A stretch of 64,000 nucleotides of DNA, from positions 806,001 through 870,000 of the forward strand of contig NC_006048.2 of NCBI RefSeq assembly GCF_000006445.2. The letters are read 5' to 3'. Below are positions 9,455 through 19,132 of the stretch, piece by piece. The notes under the pieces are model-generated. The model worked only from the letters and a program-made list of their open reading frames with translations, did no database searches and had not been told where the DNA came from. The number at the start of each line of letters is the position of its first letter. Within the stretch, counting starts at the first letter, position 1. This DNA is from Debaryomyces hansenii CBS767 (Eukaryota; Ascomycota; Pichiomycetes; Serinales; Debaryomycetaceae). Both the position numbers and the translations under genes were made by a program.

Positions 9455-9964
9455 CTAATTGATAAAATGAAACACAACGAAGTGTAAAATTAAACTAGCA
9501 AATATAAAATCGCCAAATGCTCTCTCTGGGGTAACAAACTTGAATGGCTTCATGTCGCTTGCTTCAGCAGTCTCAATATCAACTTTAGTCTCATTAACAT
9601 CCTCAATGTTCTTTTCCTTTATTTCTTGGTCGATATTTTCTCTTGTATTGTTACTATTATTCTCGTAGTTATATTGCAATCTTAAACTGACCGTTAATAC
9701 GAATTGTCCGACACAACTAATAAATCCCCCTAAAAATGCATTGAATGGGAAATTGCCTACTAATAATACATAGGCAAATTGTAAAATCCCTAATAAAACC
9801 AAGAATGTTAAAAAAATGTCGATCAACTTCAATCTTGGTGTTAAACTGTTGATGTAATCTTTATAGGTAGTAGTCACAGCAGAAATTAACTCATTAATCG
9901 GATGTCCAATTTTGTTACTTGTTGTATGAGTTACCGATTTCTTAATTGAATCCTTTTTAGCCAT
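9455..9964 (-). CDS. OST2: Oligosaccharyltransferase subunit Ost2 (DAD1 homologue)
   Basis: Product of 169 aa with three membrane segments (about 48-68, 73-93, 150-168) and the conserved blocks PRLKLID, NFPFNAFLGGFISCVGQFVL, SLRLQ and ASLILHFV..HFIN. It is an essential small subunit of the ER oligosaccharyltransferase. S. cerevisiae Ost2 is 130 aa; the extra length is an acidic, Asn/Glu-rich stretch (about 98-147) between SLRLQ and the last membrane segment. No splice donor is visible there, so it appears to be a genuine insertion. The gene is divergent from OCA1 with about 200 bp between the ATGs. Confidence 0.93.
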   Translation of the reverse strand: MAKKDSIKKSVTHTTSNKIGHPINELISAVTTTYKDYINSLTPRLKLIDIFLTFLVLLGILQFAYVLLVGNFPFNAFLGGFISCVGQFVLTVSLRLQYNYENNSNNTRENIDQEIKEKNIEDVNETKVDIETAEASDMKPFKFVTPERAFGDFIFASLILHFVVFHFIN

Positions 9965-10164
9965 GTTTAGTGCTGTTATCTGATACTCTGGTTGATATAA
10001 AGTACCTATGCTTTGGTTAAACGTGTTATTCTCCTGTGGACTAATTATGAAAAATTACACAAAACGTTACAATATTTTAAAAGAGCTTGCCTAAAGAATT
10101 GAACTATTATCCTTTGAACTAAATTCCCTTCAGTTCAATACATCGGCTTGTCCCTAGCGAACAA

Positions 10165-10755
10165 ATGAGTGAATCACAATCAGAAATTGAGCATAATAAT
10201 AATAACTCGAAATTGACTAAAATTAGCCAACCTCCTACGGTTAGAATAATACCGCCGTTAAATTTTTGCCCAGTAGAAAAGCAACTTTACAGGTCAGGAC
10301 AGCCATCAATCATAAATCAGTCCTTCTTGCAAGACTTGAATTTAAAAACCATACTATGGTTGGCCAGTGAGGAGCCACAGGAAGACTTTTTGGATTATTG
10401 TTCAATGAACAATATTGCGGTTGAGTTCGTTGGCTTAATGAACGAATATTCCTACCAGAATGTGAACCCATGGGATGCATTAAGCGAAGATACCATAAAG
10501 AAAGCATTGGAATTGATATGCAACAAAGAAAACTATCCGCTATTAGTGTGCTGCGGAATGGGAAGACATAGAACGGGAACTGTTATAGGGTGTCTTAGGC
10601 GTTTACAGGGGTGGAATCTTGCCAGCGTAAGTGAAGAGTACAGAAGATTTACTGGTTCGAGGGGAGGACGTATTATGGTCGAATTACTCATTGAAAGTTT
10701 TGATATAAACTCAGTCCAGATAGATCCTACAAAAATGCCCGGATGGCTTACATGA
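10165..10755 (+). CDS. OCA1: Atypical dual-specificity phosphatase Oca1
   Basis: Product of 196 aa. It carries the PFA-DSP signature: [14 protein letters not shown] near residue 35, [12 protein letters not shown], and a catalytic P-loop CGMGRHR with C130 and R136 (CX5R), followed by the nearly invariant [13 protein letters not shown]. These words match S. cerevisiae Oca1 rather than Siw14 or Oca2. The family is linked to inositol pyrophosphate hydrolysis and oxidant-induced cell-cycle arrest. S. cerevisiae Oca1 is 238 aa; the shorter length here is in the N-terminal tail. Confidence 0.93.
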   Translation: MSESQSEIEHNNNNSKLTKISQPPTVRIIPPLNFCPVEKQLYRSGQPSIINQSFLQDLNLKTILWLASEEPQEDFLDYCSMNNIAVEFVGLMNEYSYQNVNPWDALSEDTIKKALELICNKENYPLLVCCGMGRHRTGTVIGCLRRLQGWNLASVSEEYRRFTGSRGGRIMVELLIESFDINSVQIDPTKMPGWLT

Positions 10756-11432
10756 ATGATATGGGTTGGCAATTCCTGATTCTATTCTTAATTCTTATGA
10801 AAAAATGAAATTAACTAAATATCCAACACCCAGTCATGCATACTAATAGAGGCTCGTATGATCGGAAAGTTAGTTTCCTAAACCTGTTATTCGATAGTTC
10901 TTAAATCTTAAAAATGAACTATATGATGCCTCTTAAACTCTTATAACTTCATTACGATATGATAGTAATGTCGGCTCTAGAACACATAATTATTTAACTA
11001 GACAATCATTCCTGACTAAAATTGCACCCAACTTCCCAGAGCGTATATAATAATTCAGTTTCAACCCCTGGACGTCACAGCTTTTGCAGATGTTCTTCAA
11101 TTGGCTAATTGAAGCTTTAACTATGTTAACTACATAGAAAGCACTTAGCTACTGCTACCCTATCGGCGAAACGTTGTATCTAGACTATATAGCAATAGAT
11201 TGCGTGTTTCACACGACCGCCAAATTTCTCGCATGCCATCAAACCAAATTAACCCCCTCACAATGACTAGATCTTTATCTATACTTATCAATATTGCTAT
11301 ATAATTGTTAGTTAAATATCGGCATATATTAAATATATAGCACAGATAGCTAATTACTAAATTTAAACGATCACTTAAGTTACTTATAGAAGAACAAACA
11401 AAAAGGGTTACAGAAGTACCAATAACATAGAT
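10756..11432. other. Intergenic region OCA1 - ATG33-like
   Basis: AT-rich spacer with no supported gene. A CRE-like GACGTCA is at 11064-11070, and TATA-rich sequence lies at 11325-11340, about 100 nt before the next ATG. Confidence 0.4.
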
Positions 11433-12167
11433 ATGGCGGGTACTTGTATTGCCACCGTTAAAATTGTCGGTGTTTCATCATTAGGATTATTGACATCGTC
11501 ATTAACTTATCAAACTATTCAAGGAATACCAGCATTAATAAATGAATTAAATACTAAAGTTAATGGTTTGTCGAAACTGAATGCTTTAGCATCGATTAGA
11601 AACTTGATTAATTTTAGTAGAATTGGCTATATTTCCTTGAGTGGATTAGCAACGGCTATGTTGACTATGGCGTTTATTTACTCGCCACCAAGTGAGAAGC
11701 ACCCATATTTGATTTACTCGGCAGTAGGAGCTCCATTGGCGCTCATCTCGATGTATTATCGTGGATTTGGTTTGGAAACTAAGTTATTGCGTAAAGCAGA
11801 TCATTTGCATACACACAACGCTAATGAAACTACAAAGAATACGGAAAATGTGAATGATTCTGAGAATGTGAAGAGTGATGAAGATTCACAATTGGGTAAA
11901 TCGTATATTCATGTTTCGGATGAAGAGTCCTCATCTACCACATCGACGCCAACTTCAACAATTCCAAATTCCCCCCAGACTAAAACCGTTGATTCATTGC
12001 AAGAAGAATTGTCATTGGAAGAAGAAGTTGATATTGCCTTAACTAAGAAAGAAATTGTCAATGATTTAAACAAAGTCAAGTCTAATTATGTTGTAGGTTC
12101 TTCAATAGTCGGGCTAAGCTTCTTTATTGCAACCATTGGGTTGATTGGAGACTACTACATATTATGA
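11433..12167 (+). CDS. Atg33/Scm4-family mitochondrial outer-membrane protein
   Basis: Product of 244 aa with four hydrophobic segments (about 7-28, 62-82, 89-108, 216-240) separated by a long acidic, Ser/Thr-rich loop (about 125-205). The N-terminal CIATVKIVGVSSLGLLTSSLTYQT and the block around RIGYISLSG resemble S. cerevisiae Atg33 and Scm4, which are 4-TM mitochondrial outer-membrane paralogues of 187-197 aa; Atg33 promotes mitophagy in stationary phase. CTG-clade yeasts usually have one copy, so Atg33 versus Scm4 cannot be decided here. Confidence 0.75.
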   Translation: MAGTCIATVKIVGVSSLGLLTSSLTYQTIQGIPALINELNTKVNGLSKLNALASIRNLINFSRIGYISLSGLATAMLTMAFIYSPPSEKHPYLIYSAVGAPLALISMYYRGFGLETKLLRKADHLHTHNANETTKNTENVNDSENVKSDEDSQLGKSYIHVSDEESSSTTSTPTSTIPNSPQTKTVDSLQEELSLEEEVDIALTKKEIVNDLNKVKSNYVVGSSIVGLSFFIATIGLIGDYYIL

Positions 12168-12926
12168 TTTTGGATTGCTACATTTATTGTTTACTGATTT
12201 TTTGGTATATTGGAGATTGCCATTCAGATGGTATTTGGATAATGGTGTTTTGTATTTGGTGATGATTGTTTTGTTACTATAATATAGGTTTTTAAATTTA
12301 TTTATTATATGATTAGGACGTCGGCCAGAGTAATAATTGACATGGTGTTTATATATGACTACTAAATAATCATTTAATAAATCATATGTTATGGATTAAC
12401 GAAGAGCATTTATAGGATAGCATGTACTAAAGTCATTAAAGTTAGTGATAAATTTTCTACCAAAGTAATTCCAATAAAATTTTACTAGGTTCTCCTGGTA
12501 TAGTACATGTTAATTATCTCAATGAAGAGTTGGGGGCTTATCTTGAAATTAGTATTAATATTTATTGAAAAGAAAACTTCAGCCCATTTGCCATGAGTTT
12601 GGTAGGTTTTTTCATATTCTGCTTAATTTTGAATATATATATAAAGCTTAAGATAATGATACATGAGTTTAGCATATATCTAAATGGAAAGAGATCAACA
12701 AAAGAATAGACATCGATTAGACGAATTCAATCCCGGAAAGCCCTGGTTATGTTACTCTAACGGTCTGATCATGAACGGTTTTGCAATCATAGAGCTTTAA
12801 AAGGCTGAGGCACTATATACAGGAATATACATAAGAGAGGCAAAAGTCCTACTATGATTACATTTAAGAAAACTTCTTTCTAAATCACAGAATAATATAT
12901 TAAACTACAGTATATCAGTATATAAA
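12168..12926. other. Intergenic region and GPX promoter
   Basis: AT-rich spacer with no supported gene. I looked for a Yap1-type TTACTAA and found only the near-match TTACTAG (12482-12488). A TATA-like tract is at 12634-12643. Confidence 0.35.
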
Positions 12927-13409
12927 ATGTCTTTTTACGATTTAAGTCCTCTTGATACAAACGACAAGCCATTCCCATTTGAAGAATTAAAGGGTAAAGT
13001 TGTGTTGGTGGTCAATGTTGCATCTAAGTGTGGTTTCACACCACAATACAAGGAATTAGAAGAACTCAACAAAAAATATCAGGATAAAGGATTACAGATT
13101 ATTGGTTTCCCATGTAACCAATTCGGAGGACAAGAACCGGGCAGTTCTGAAGAAATTGCTAGCTTCTGTTCTCTCAACTACGGAGTGTCATTCCCAGTGT
13201 TGAAGAAAGTCGATGTCAATGGGGACAAGACTGACCCAGTTTACAAGTATTTGAAGGGGGAAAAGCTGGGATTACTCGGGTTGAACAGAATTAAGTGGAA
13301 CTTTGAAAAATTCTTGATTGACAAGAACGGGAAGGTTATTGAACGTTATTCGTCATTGACCAAGCCTGCTTCTCTCCTGTCTACAATCGAGGAGTTATTG
13401 AAGAAATAG
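12927..13409 (+). CDS. GPX3: Glutathione-peroxidase-like thiol peroxidase (Gpx3/Hyr1 type)
   Basis: Product of 160 aa. The peroxidatic Cys35 lies in NVASKCGFTPQY, with Cys63 in GFPCNQFGGQEPG and Cys81 in SFCSLNYGV; the KWNFEKFLID block is also present. In S. cerevisiae Gpx3 these Cys positions (36, 64, 82) reduce peroxides and pass the oxidation to Yap1. The two in-frame CTG codons (13266-13268, residue 114; 13377-13379, residue 151) sit in EK-x-GLLGL and SL-x-STIEEL, where S. cerevisiae Gpx3 has Ser. Read as Ser, the protein is more family-like, which shows the CTG-clade code. Gpx1/2/3 cannot be fully separated; the Yap1-sensor Cys favours Gpx3. Confidence 0.93.
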   Translation: MSFYDLSPLDTNDKPFPFEELKGKVVLVVNVASKCGFTPQYKELEELNKKYQDKGLQIIGFPCNQFGGQEPGSSEEIASFCSLNYGVSFPVLKKVDVNGDKTDPVYKYLKGEKLGLLGLNRIKWNFEKFLIDKNGKVIERYSSLTKPASLLSTIEELLKK

Positions 13410-14966
13410 AGAAATTCATGGTGTTATGAGTGATTGATTTGAATATTAAATCAAGGTCTGGTAATTTTAGTATGTTAATATATTTATATGTTTTATGTCT
13501 ATGTCTAAGCAAAACTTATTGTAGGATGTAAGCCTCATGAGAGTTTTGAATGTCAATTAGCTCTTATTGTGCAAATAATATCCGTCGCATGAACCGATTG
13601 GTTAGATCGTACATCAATCTGGAGCTGCAACTCAATTATGGATGCATAATAATACACGTCTATCGATTGATTGAATAGCATTAAATATAGTCCATCCTGA
13701 ATATGTTCAGATACAACTTTTATCCCCTTGTCATACACATTCACATTTACATACAGTAGCACAAATGTCGTACATTGACAAGAGCTCAAATTTGTTGCGT
13801 TAACCACGTAGCATTATACCACCTACAATACGTCCAGATTTGCCCAATTGATATAACTCTGTCCATTATCACATGCTTATAATTAATTAACCTTTTGAAC
13901 TATATGACCTGTTAAGTTTACTCTAATCTGCTACACCTGTGTCTGTTAAAAAACCCATCGTTATCTACTGTAATCAGTTTTATCCGTCGTTCCGGTAGAT
14001 AACGTTTATGGTAGACTTCCCAAAGCAGAAATAACCACAACCACAACATCTATATTACCGCTCACGCAAATGAAAACCAACTGGTTACATACAGGTACTA
14101 GTATACCCCTATTGTAACTCATTGTATTGCCGAGTGTGATGAGCTTCTGTGTAGATTTGTCACCTTTTGGGTCATTACTGAATGTTAGTCCGCTGACTTC
14201 CGTATGGCTCCATAGGGTCGCGCGCCCCTCGTTTTGTGTTTCTGGGGCCCTTCTAGAGTCTAGTTATAGAATACTGTGGAATGTTGAGTATCGCGATTAC
14301 GTCAGAAGTATCTTATCGAAGACAATAGAACAATCACTTGTGGCGGTTATCAAAGATAATTTTCCTGATTAGGATAGGTCGTGTGACAGCGGGTGATTTG
14401 TCAAACCACTAAAATCACTGAGTCAGTTTACTCCTATCCTTATATATTACAGAATATCCATCTTTCATAGCTCTTTCCAGCGGTTAACTTTTTCATAGAT
14501 AATATCATTACATCTACAAGTGGTAATCACTATTTCACCAACAACTAGCAAATTACCGTGCTTACTGTGTTTATTGTGTTTGAATATTTCTTAGGATATA
14601 CGATAAGACAAAACATAGTAGTATACATTGTGAGATACTACGAATATAATATTGAACGATAATACTGAAGGATAATTTGCAATATTGAACATTGCCGACC
14701 AATTTTGATTGATTTGATTGATTTGATTGATTTTGATCGCCAGACACATTATAGTTTAATTTTTTTTACCCCAGGGATTTAAATTGGTACACCGTGCATT
14801 TTGGACCGCTTTGGATAAGTTGGTTCTTTCATAACATAGGTTGACTATTTGTATATACACTGATACACCATTTAAGATTTTATTTTTTGACATCATTTCA
14901 TTTACATTCGGTTGATTGATTTTGATTTTTGCATTTTAACGATAATATAACGACTTGAGAACGACC
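13410..14966. promoter_or_regulatory. KSP1-like upstream region with a very long ATG-free leader
   Basis: This is one of the longest gene-free stretches. Small frames at 13553-13807 (-) and 14127-14372 (+) start at GTG or TTG and look random. From 14284 to 14966 (683 nt) the plus strand contains no ATG at all, with a TATA-like tract at 14440-14447. A Gcn4-type TGAGTCA is at 14419-14425. A short tandem of GATTGATTT units occupies 14706-14735. The simplest reading is a long 5' UTR for the kinase gene. Confidence 0.55.
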
Positions 14967-16394
14967 ATGACGATGACTAATACAGCTACTATTAGTGCAA
15001 ATAGTACTGCTTCCGTTAGAGGCAACGAGGCCTTCAACGAGTACGGTGCATACGAGAAGAAACAGTACTTGTTGAAGGACAAATACAAGTTCATTACGCC
15101 AATTCAAGAGGGAGCCTTCGGGAAGGTTACATTGGCGGTTAATGTCCAAACGAAGGAGAAGGTGGCCATGAAGGCCATGTATAAATCTCACGAGAATACG
15201 AGGAGAATCGCGAACCATGAGATCGACGTGTTGAGTAAGATTGGTCGCAACAATGACAATATTTGTCAATTGCTCGACCACTTTGAGACTTCGGAATTCA
15301 TCATCTTGATCTTGGAGTATTGTTCCAATGGTGACTTGTATGATTTGATCCACTCTTCGATCAATATTTCGGCAGTAGATATTTGGAATATCGCCAAAGA
15401 ATTGGCCAATGCATTGAAATATGCTCATTCGTTGGGAATTTATCATCGCGATATCAAACCCGAGAATGTTTTGTTCAACTGCTTTGGAAGAGTCAAGTTA
15501 TGTGATTGGGGCTTGGCTACTACAAAGAGAATGAACAGAGAGTTCAGCGTCGGTACCGAGAAGTACATGGCACCTGAAGTGTTCATCGAGAAGCCGGAAT
15601 TGACGGAGTACGATTGTAAGTACGTTGATTACTGGTCTTTTGGTATTACTTTAATTACAGCAATTTTTGGTACTTGTCCTTTCAAACCTGTCGGAGAGTC
15701 GTCTAACATTCACTCCGACTATAACTTTAAGAAGTTTGTTTACTATGGCAATTCCCAAATCTTATATGATATCTATCCTACAATGAATGAAACCTGCTTC
15801 AATATTTTTATGAACTTATTGAGGATTGGAGGTAATGAAGATAATTTATTAGAATTTAACGATAAGATTAATTCGAGGAACTTAGACAATTTTATTCAGG
15901 ATTTACAAGATAATTGGAAGTTTGGTTTGACTATTGATGAAGAGTATGAATTGGAACAATTCGATGATGACGCCGAGTCGGATAATTCTAATGACCTCTT
16001 CAACATGGATCACGATGATTTATCAAGCGAAAGCCAAGACGAACAATTATCATTTGATACAAGTGTCGAATCAGAGTCTGATTCGGACGAATACTTAACC
16101 AATTACGACACTTCAATGAAGATTAGAATGAATCAGGAATCTGATCATCACAATGTTATTCCTTCTTTAATCGAGTCATCGATTCAATCGCTGTCTTCGA
16201 AATCTTGGTGTGACTTGGATGATGACGAAGAGTTCAACCAAATCTTCAATGCCATGTCGCTCAACAGAACTAAGAAACCTCAATTAGATATCGTCAAAGA
16301 TGACTTCACGAAGTCTAACCTTGGTAATGATGACATTGACATTTTGAAAGTCGAATGGAATTTATATAATAACAACCACCAGGCGTATAATTGA
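14967..16394 (+). CDS. KSP1: Ksp1-like serine/threonine kinase
   Basis: Product of 475 aa. The kinase domain (about 40-310) has the glycine loop IQEGAFGKV, catalytic YHRDIKPEN (Asp162), a DWG in place of DFG (KLCDWGLAT) and GTEKYMAPE. The DWG and the surrounding LGIYHRDIKPEN...RVKLCDWGLATT match Ksp1, a TORC1/PKA-linked kinase that restrains autophagy and promotes filamentous growth in S. cerevisiae. The C-terminus is acidic and Ser/Asp-rich, and much shorter than in S. cerevisiae Ksp1 (1029 aa). The open frame begins at TTG 14955; ATGs are at 14967 and 14973, and I use the first. Vhs1/Sks1 is the alternative family but fits less well. Confidence 0.8.
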   Translation: MTMTNTATISANSTASVRGNEAFNEYGAYEKKQYLLKDKYKFITPIQEGAFGKVTLAVNVQTKEKVAMKAMYKSHENTRRIANHEIDVLSKIGRNNDNICQLLDHFETSEFIILILEYCSNGDLYDLIHSSINISAVDIWNIAKELANALKYAHSLGIYHRDIKPENVLFNCFGRVKLCDWGLATTKRMNREFSVGTEKYMAPEVFIEKPELTEYDCKYVDYWSFGITLITAIFGTCPFKPVGESSNIHSDYNFKKFVYYGNSQILYDIYPTMNETCFNIFMNLLRIGGNEDNLLEFNDKINSRNLDNFIQDLQDNWKFGLTIDEEYELEQFDDDAESDNSNDLFNMDHDDLSSESQDEQLSFDTSVESESDSDEYLTNYDTSMKIRMNQESDHHNVIPSLIESSIQSLSSKSWCDLDDDEEFNQIFNAMSLNRTKKPQLDIVKDDFTKSNLGNDDIDILKVEWNLYNNNHQAYN

Positions 16395-16644
16395 TCTTTT
16401 ATAGGTTGTTTGGTGTTTGAGTATATAGCTTTAGATGATTAATATCCAGTATAATATCTAGGATCTAAACTTAATAAATTTTTCAATCGAAGACTGGACC
16501 ACACCATACAAGGGCTTTCGTAACAATTGAACTCAACTGACACATACCAGAGTATTTCACGGCGACAACCCATGGCTAAATTTGCCACGTAAAAGTCGCT
16601 AGCTTAATTCAAACCAAGAAAGCCTTATTTACTATCCTCCTAGC

Positions 16645-17088
16645 TTATCTCGCCGGTACGGCTGCAACTATCTTTTCCCCATTCCAAACCTTGAAGTCAT
16701 AATATAGCGGCATTTCATCGTGATTGTTCAATTCTTCTTTCCGGCCCTGAACTACATGAATCATACTATCTCCGTTACAGGCTATGAAGAACAACTGCAA
16801 ATGATGGCTCCAATATCCACTCAAGTCTGCCTTATCGCTGTTTATAAACTCTCTACCTAATACATACTATATGCACTGTAATGGGAAAGTCTTCTCACTA
16901 CAAATCGCCTCAATGGGCTTATAGATATGTGCACATACACCATTGAATGGGCTCAATATACCATCTAATTTGGTTCGCAGAGTAGGCTCCGGTTGACCGC
17001 AAGAATAATTAAAGCGGTTACGGACCTGTTCCGGGAATTTTGACACGACCTGAAAATTACTCATAGTTGGAAAATTCTTCAACGACAT
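16645..17088 (-). pseudogene. Unidentified ORF interrupted by one in-frame TAG
   Basis: An ATG frame starts at 17088 and runs 73 codons to a TAG at 16867-16869; the same frame then stays open for another 73 codons to a TAA at 16645-16647. The second half reads as ordinary protein, with segments such as GYWSHHLQLFFIACNGDSM and PLYYDFKVWNGEKIVAAV, i.e. a beta-strand-like hydrophobic/charged alternation. I do not recognise the family. GTATGT overlaps the stop, but no branch site or acceptor at a sensible distance supports an intron. It could be a recent pseudogene, a sequencing error, or a readthrough gene. It is divergent from ILV5, 94 bp between starts, so it shares the ILV5 promoter. Confidence 0.5.
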
Positions 17089-17182
17089 TCTAAAATTGAT
17101 CCAATATATAAAGACCTATTATAATTTCCTTTACACAATTGAATTATATTTCTTCAGTTAATTAATTATAACAAATTATAGG

Positions 17183-18382
17183 ATGTCTATCAGAAACGCT
17201 TCTATTCGTATGGCCCGTATGGCCTCCAACAATGCTGCTAAGCAAGTTGCTTCCAAGAGAGCTTTATCAGCTTTAGCTAATGCTGCTCGTCCAGTTGTTG
17301 CCAGAAAGTCAATTGCTCCAGCTGCTGCCCGTGGTGTTAAGACCATCAACTTCGGTGGTATGGATGAAATTGTCCACGAACGTGCTGACTGGCCAAGAGA
17401 AAAGTTATTAGAGTACTTCAAGAACGATACTTTAGCTTTAATTGGTTACGGTTCCCAAGGTTACGGTCAAGGTTTAAACTTGAGAGACAATGGTTTAAAC
17501 GTTATCATTGGTGTTAGAAAGGATGGTGCTTCATGGAAGGCTGCCATCGAAGATGGATGGGTTCCAGGTGAAAACTTATTCGATGTCAACGAAGCTATCG
17601 GTAAGGGTACTTACATCATGAACTTGTTATCTGATGCTGCTCAATCTGAAACTTGGGAATCTATCAAGCCACAACTTACTGAAGGTAAGACCTTATACTT
17701 TTCCCACGGTTTCTCTCCAGTTTTCAAGGAATTAACCCACGTTGAACCACCAACCAACATTGACGTTATCTTAGCTGCTCCAAAGGGTTCCGGTAGAACT
17801 GTCAGAACCTTATTTAAGGAAGGTAGAGGTATCAACTCTTCTTACGCTGTCTGGAACGATGTTACCGGTAAGGCCGAAGAAAAGGCTATCGCTTTAGCTG
17901 TTGCCATTGGTTCTGGTTACGTTTACCAAACCACCTTCGAAAGAGAAGTCAACTCCGATTTATACGGTGAAAGAGGTTGTTTAATGGGTGGTATCCACGG
18001 TATGTTCTTAGCCCAATACGAAGTCTTAAGAGAAAATGGCCACACCCCATCTGAAGCTTTCAACGAAACTGTTGAAGAAGCCACTCAATCCTTATACCCA
18101 TTGATCGGTAAATACGGTATGGACTACATGTACGATGCTTGTTCTACCACCGCCAGAAGAGGTGCTTTAGACTGGTACCCAAGATTCAAGGATGCCTTGA
18201 AGCCAGTTTTCAACGACTTGTACGAATCTGTTAAGAACGGTACCGAAACCCAAAGATCTCTTGATTTCAACTCTCAATCTGACTACCGTGCTAGATTAGA
18301 AGAAGAATTAGAAACCATCAGAAGCATGGAAATCTGGAGAGTCGGTAAGGAAGTTAGAAAATTACGTCCAGAAAACCAATAG
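17183..18382 (+). CDS. ILV5: Ketol-acid reductoisomerase, mitochondrial
   Basis: Product of 399 aa (S. cerevisiae Ilv5: 395). An Arg/Ala/Ser-rich mitochondrial presequence (about 1-48) precedes the NADPH-binding Rossmann motif GYGSQGYGQGLNLRDNG and a C-terminal knotted domain with the metal-binding DLYGERGCLMGG. It converts acetolactate and acetohydroxybutyrate in the second common step of Ile/Val synthesis; in yeast it also stabilises mtDNA nucleoids. Codon use is strongly biased (TTA/TTG for Leu, no CTG seen, GGT, GCT), as expected for a highly expressed gene. I did not see a perfect Gcn4 TGACTCA in the short promoter. Confidence 0.98.
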   Translation: MSIRNASIRMARMASNNAAKQVASKRALSALANAARPVVARKSIAPAAARGVKTINFGGMDEIVHERADWPREKLLEYFKNDTLALIGYGSQGYGQGLNLRDNGLNVIIGVRKDGASWKAAIEDGWVPGENLFDVNEAIGKGTYIMNLLSDAAQSETWESIKPQLTEGKTLYFSHGFSPVFKELTHVEPPTNIDVILAAPKGSGRTVRTLFKEGRGINSSYAVWNDVTGKAEEKAIALAVAIGSGYVYQTTFEREVNSDLYGERGCLMGGIHGMFLAQYEVLRENGHTPSEAFNETVEEATQSLYPLIGKYGMDYMYDACSTTARRGALDWYPRFKDALKPVFNDLYESVKNGTETQRSLDFNSQSDYRARLEEELETIRSMEIWRVGKEVRKLRPENQ

Positions 18383-19132
18383 GTTATTTGTATGTGAGTT
18401 CTACTTCTAAATCATAATTTTTACTTTGCTCATAATGGTCTTTAAAGAATGACTTAATGACTTCAGTAAAAATGAAACTTCAATTCTTAAACTTTAATAT
18501 ATCCTATTTTTTTTATTCGTATTTTTATTTATGGGTTAGGTTTTTCAAATCTTATTTACATAGCTAGCATATAGGAACTTCTGTTTGTTGAATAAACATG
18601 TTCTGATATTAAAAATTATCCTGTGGACGTGTAAAATATCTTTTCTTCCCTTTATTTGAGACATTAGGTTTGTCCGCAAAAATTCAGGAATCTTGATATA
18701 AAACCCTCTTACAAATTTGAGAATATACCCCATTTAGGATGAATAACTACCAAAGTGTACGAGATCCTTGAATTATACCTAGAATTGTTTCTTCTATAGT
18801 TTGGAGCGTGAGGTATGTAATGAGTTAGGTTAATTTTTCAAAGTACAATTACAGTTCATTCATAGTATTAACATCAATTAAGAATATCGGTTACCTATAA
18901 TGATAATGCTTTCGTTTTCTTTGTTACACTTTGACCAACTTTAGAAGACCGAAGTATCGGACTGTTGTTATCAAGAAATGTCGAAATATAATATATCACG
19001 ACATTTAAGCTACATGTTTTACTAAAGCGGCAACTCTCGGCCGTGAGGATATTGCAAATTTCTTATATCAGAAATTTATGATATATGTCATAAATTTATA
19101 TCATAAGGTCTTACATTTAATATTCATACATT
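18383..19132. promoter_or_regulatory. Promoter of Zn2Cys6 regulator with palindromic elements
   Basis: No gene is supported; a 62-codon ATG frame at 18733-18545 (-) is AT-rich and featureless. Just before the next gene there is CGG-N10-CCG (19028-19043), the half-site arrangement bound by Put3-type zinc-cluster dimers, and a perfect 10-bp inverted repeat with 6-nt centre (AAATTTATGA at 19072-19081, its complement at 19088-19097), extended by imperfect arms (19062-19107). Both are 26-105 bp from the ATG. Autoregulation is an inference. Confidence 0.4.

Noticed and set aside
13553..13807. 84-codon minus frame
   Set aside because: It starts with GTG, is AT-rich and shows no motif.
14127..14372. 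81-codon frame upstream of KSP1
   Set aside because: It starts with TTG; the internal ATG at 14139 gives 77 codons of random-looking composition.
18545..18733. 62-codon minus frame with a true ATG
   Set aside because: Short, AT-driven composition, no promoter or homology clue; not strong enough to call.
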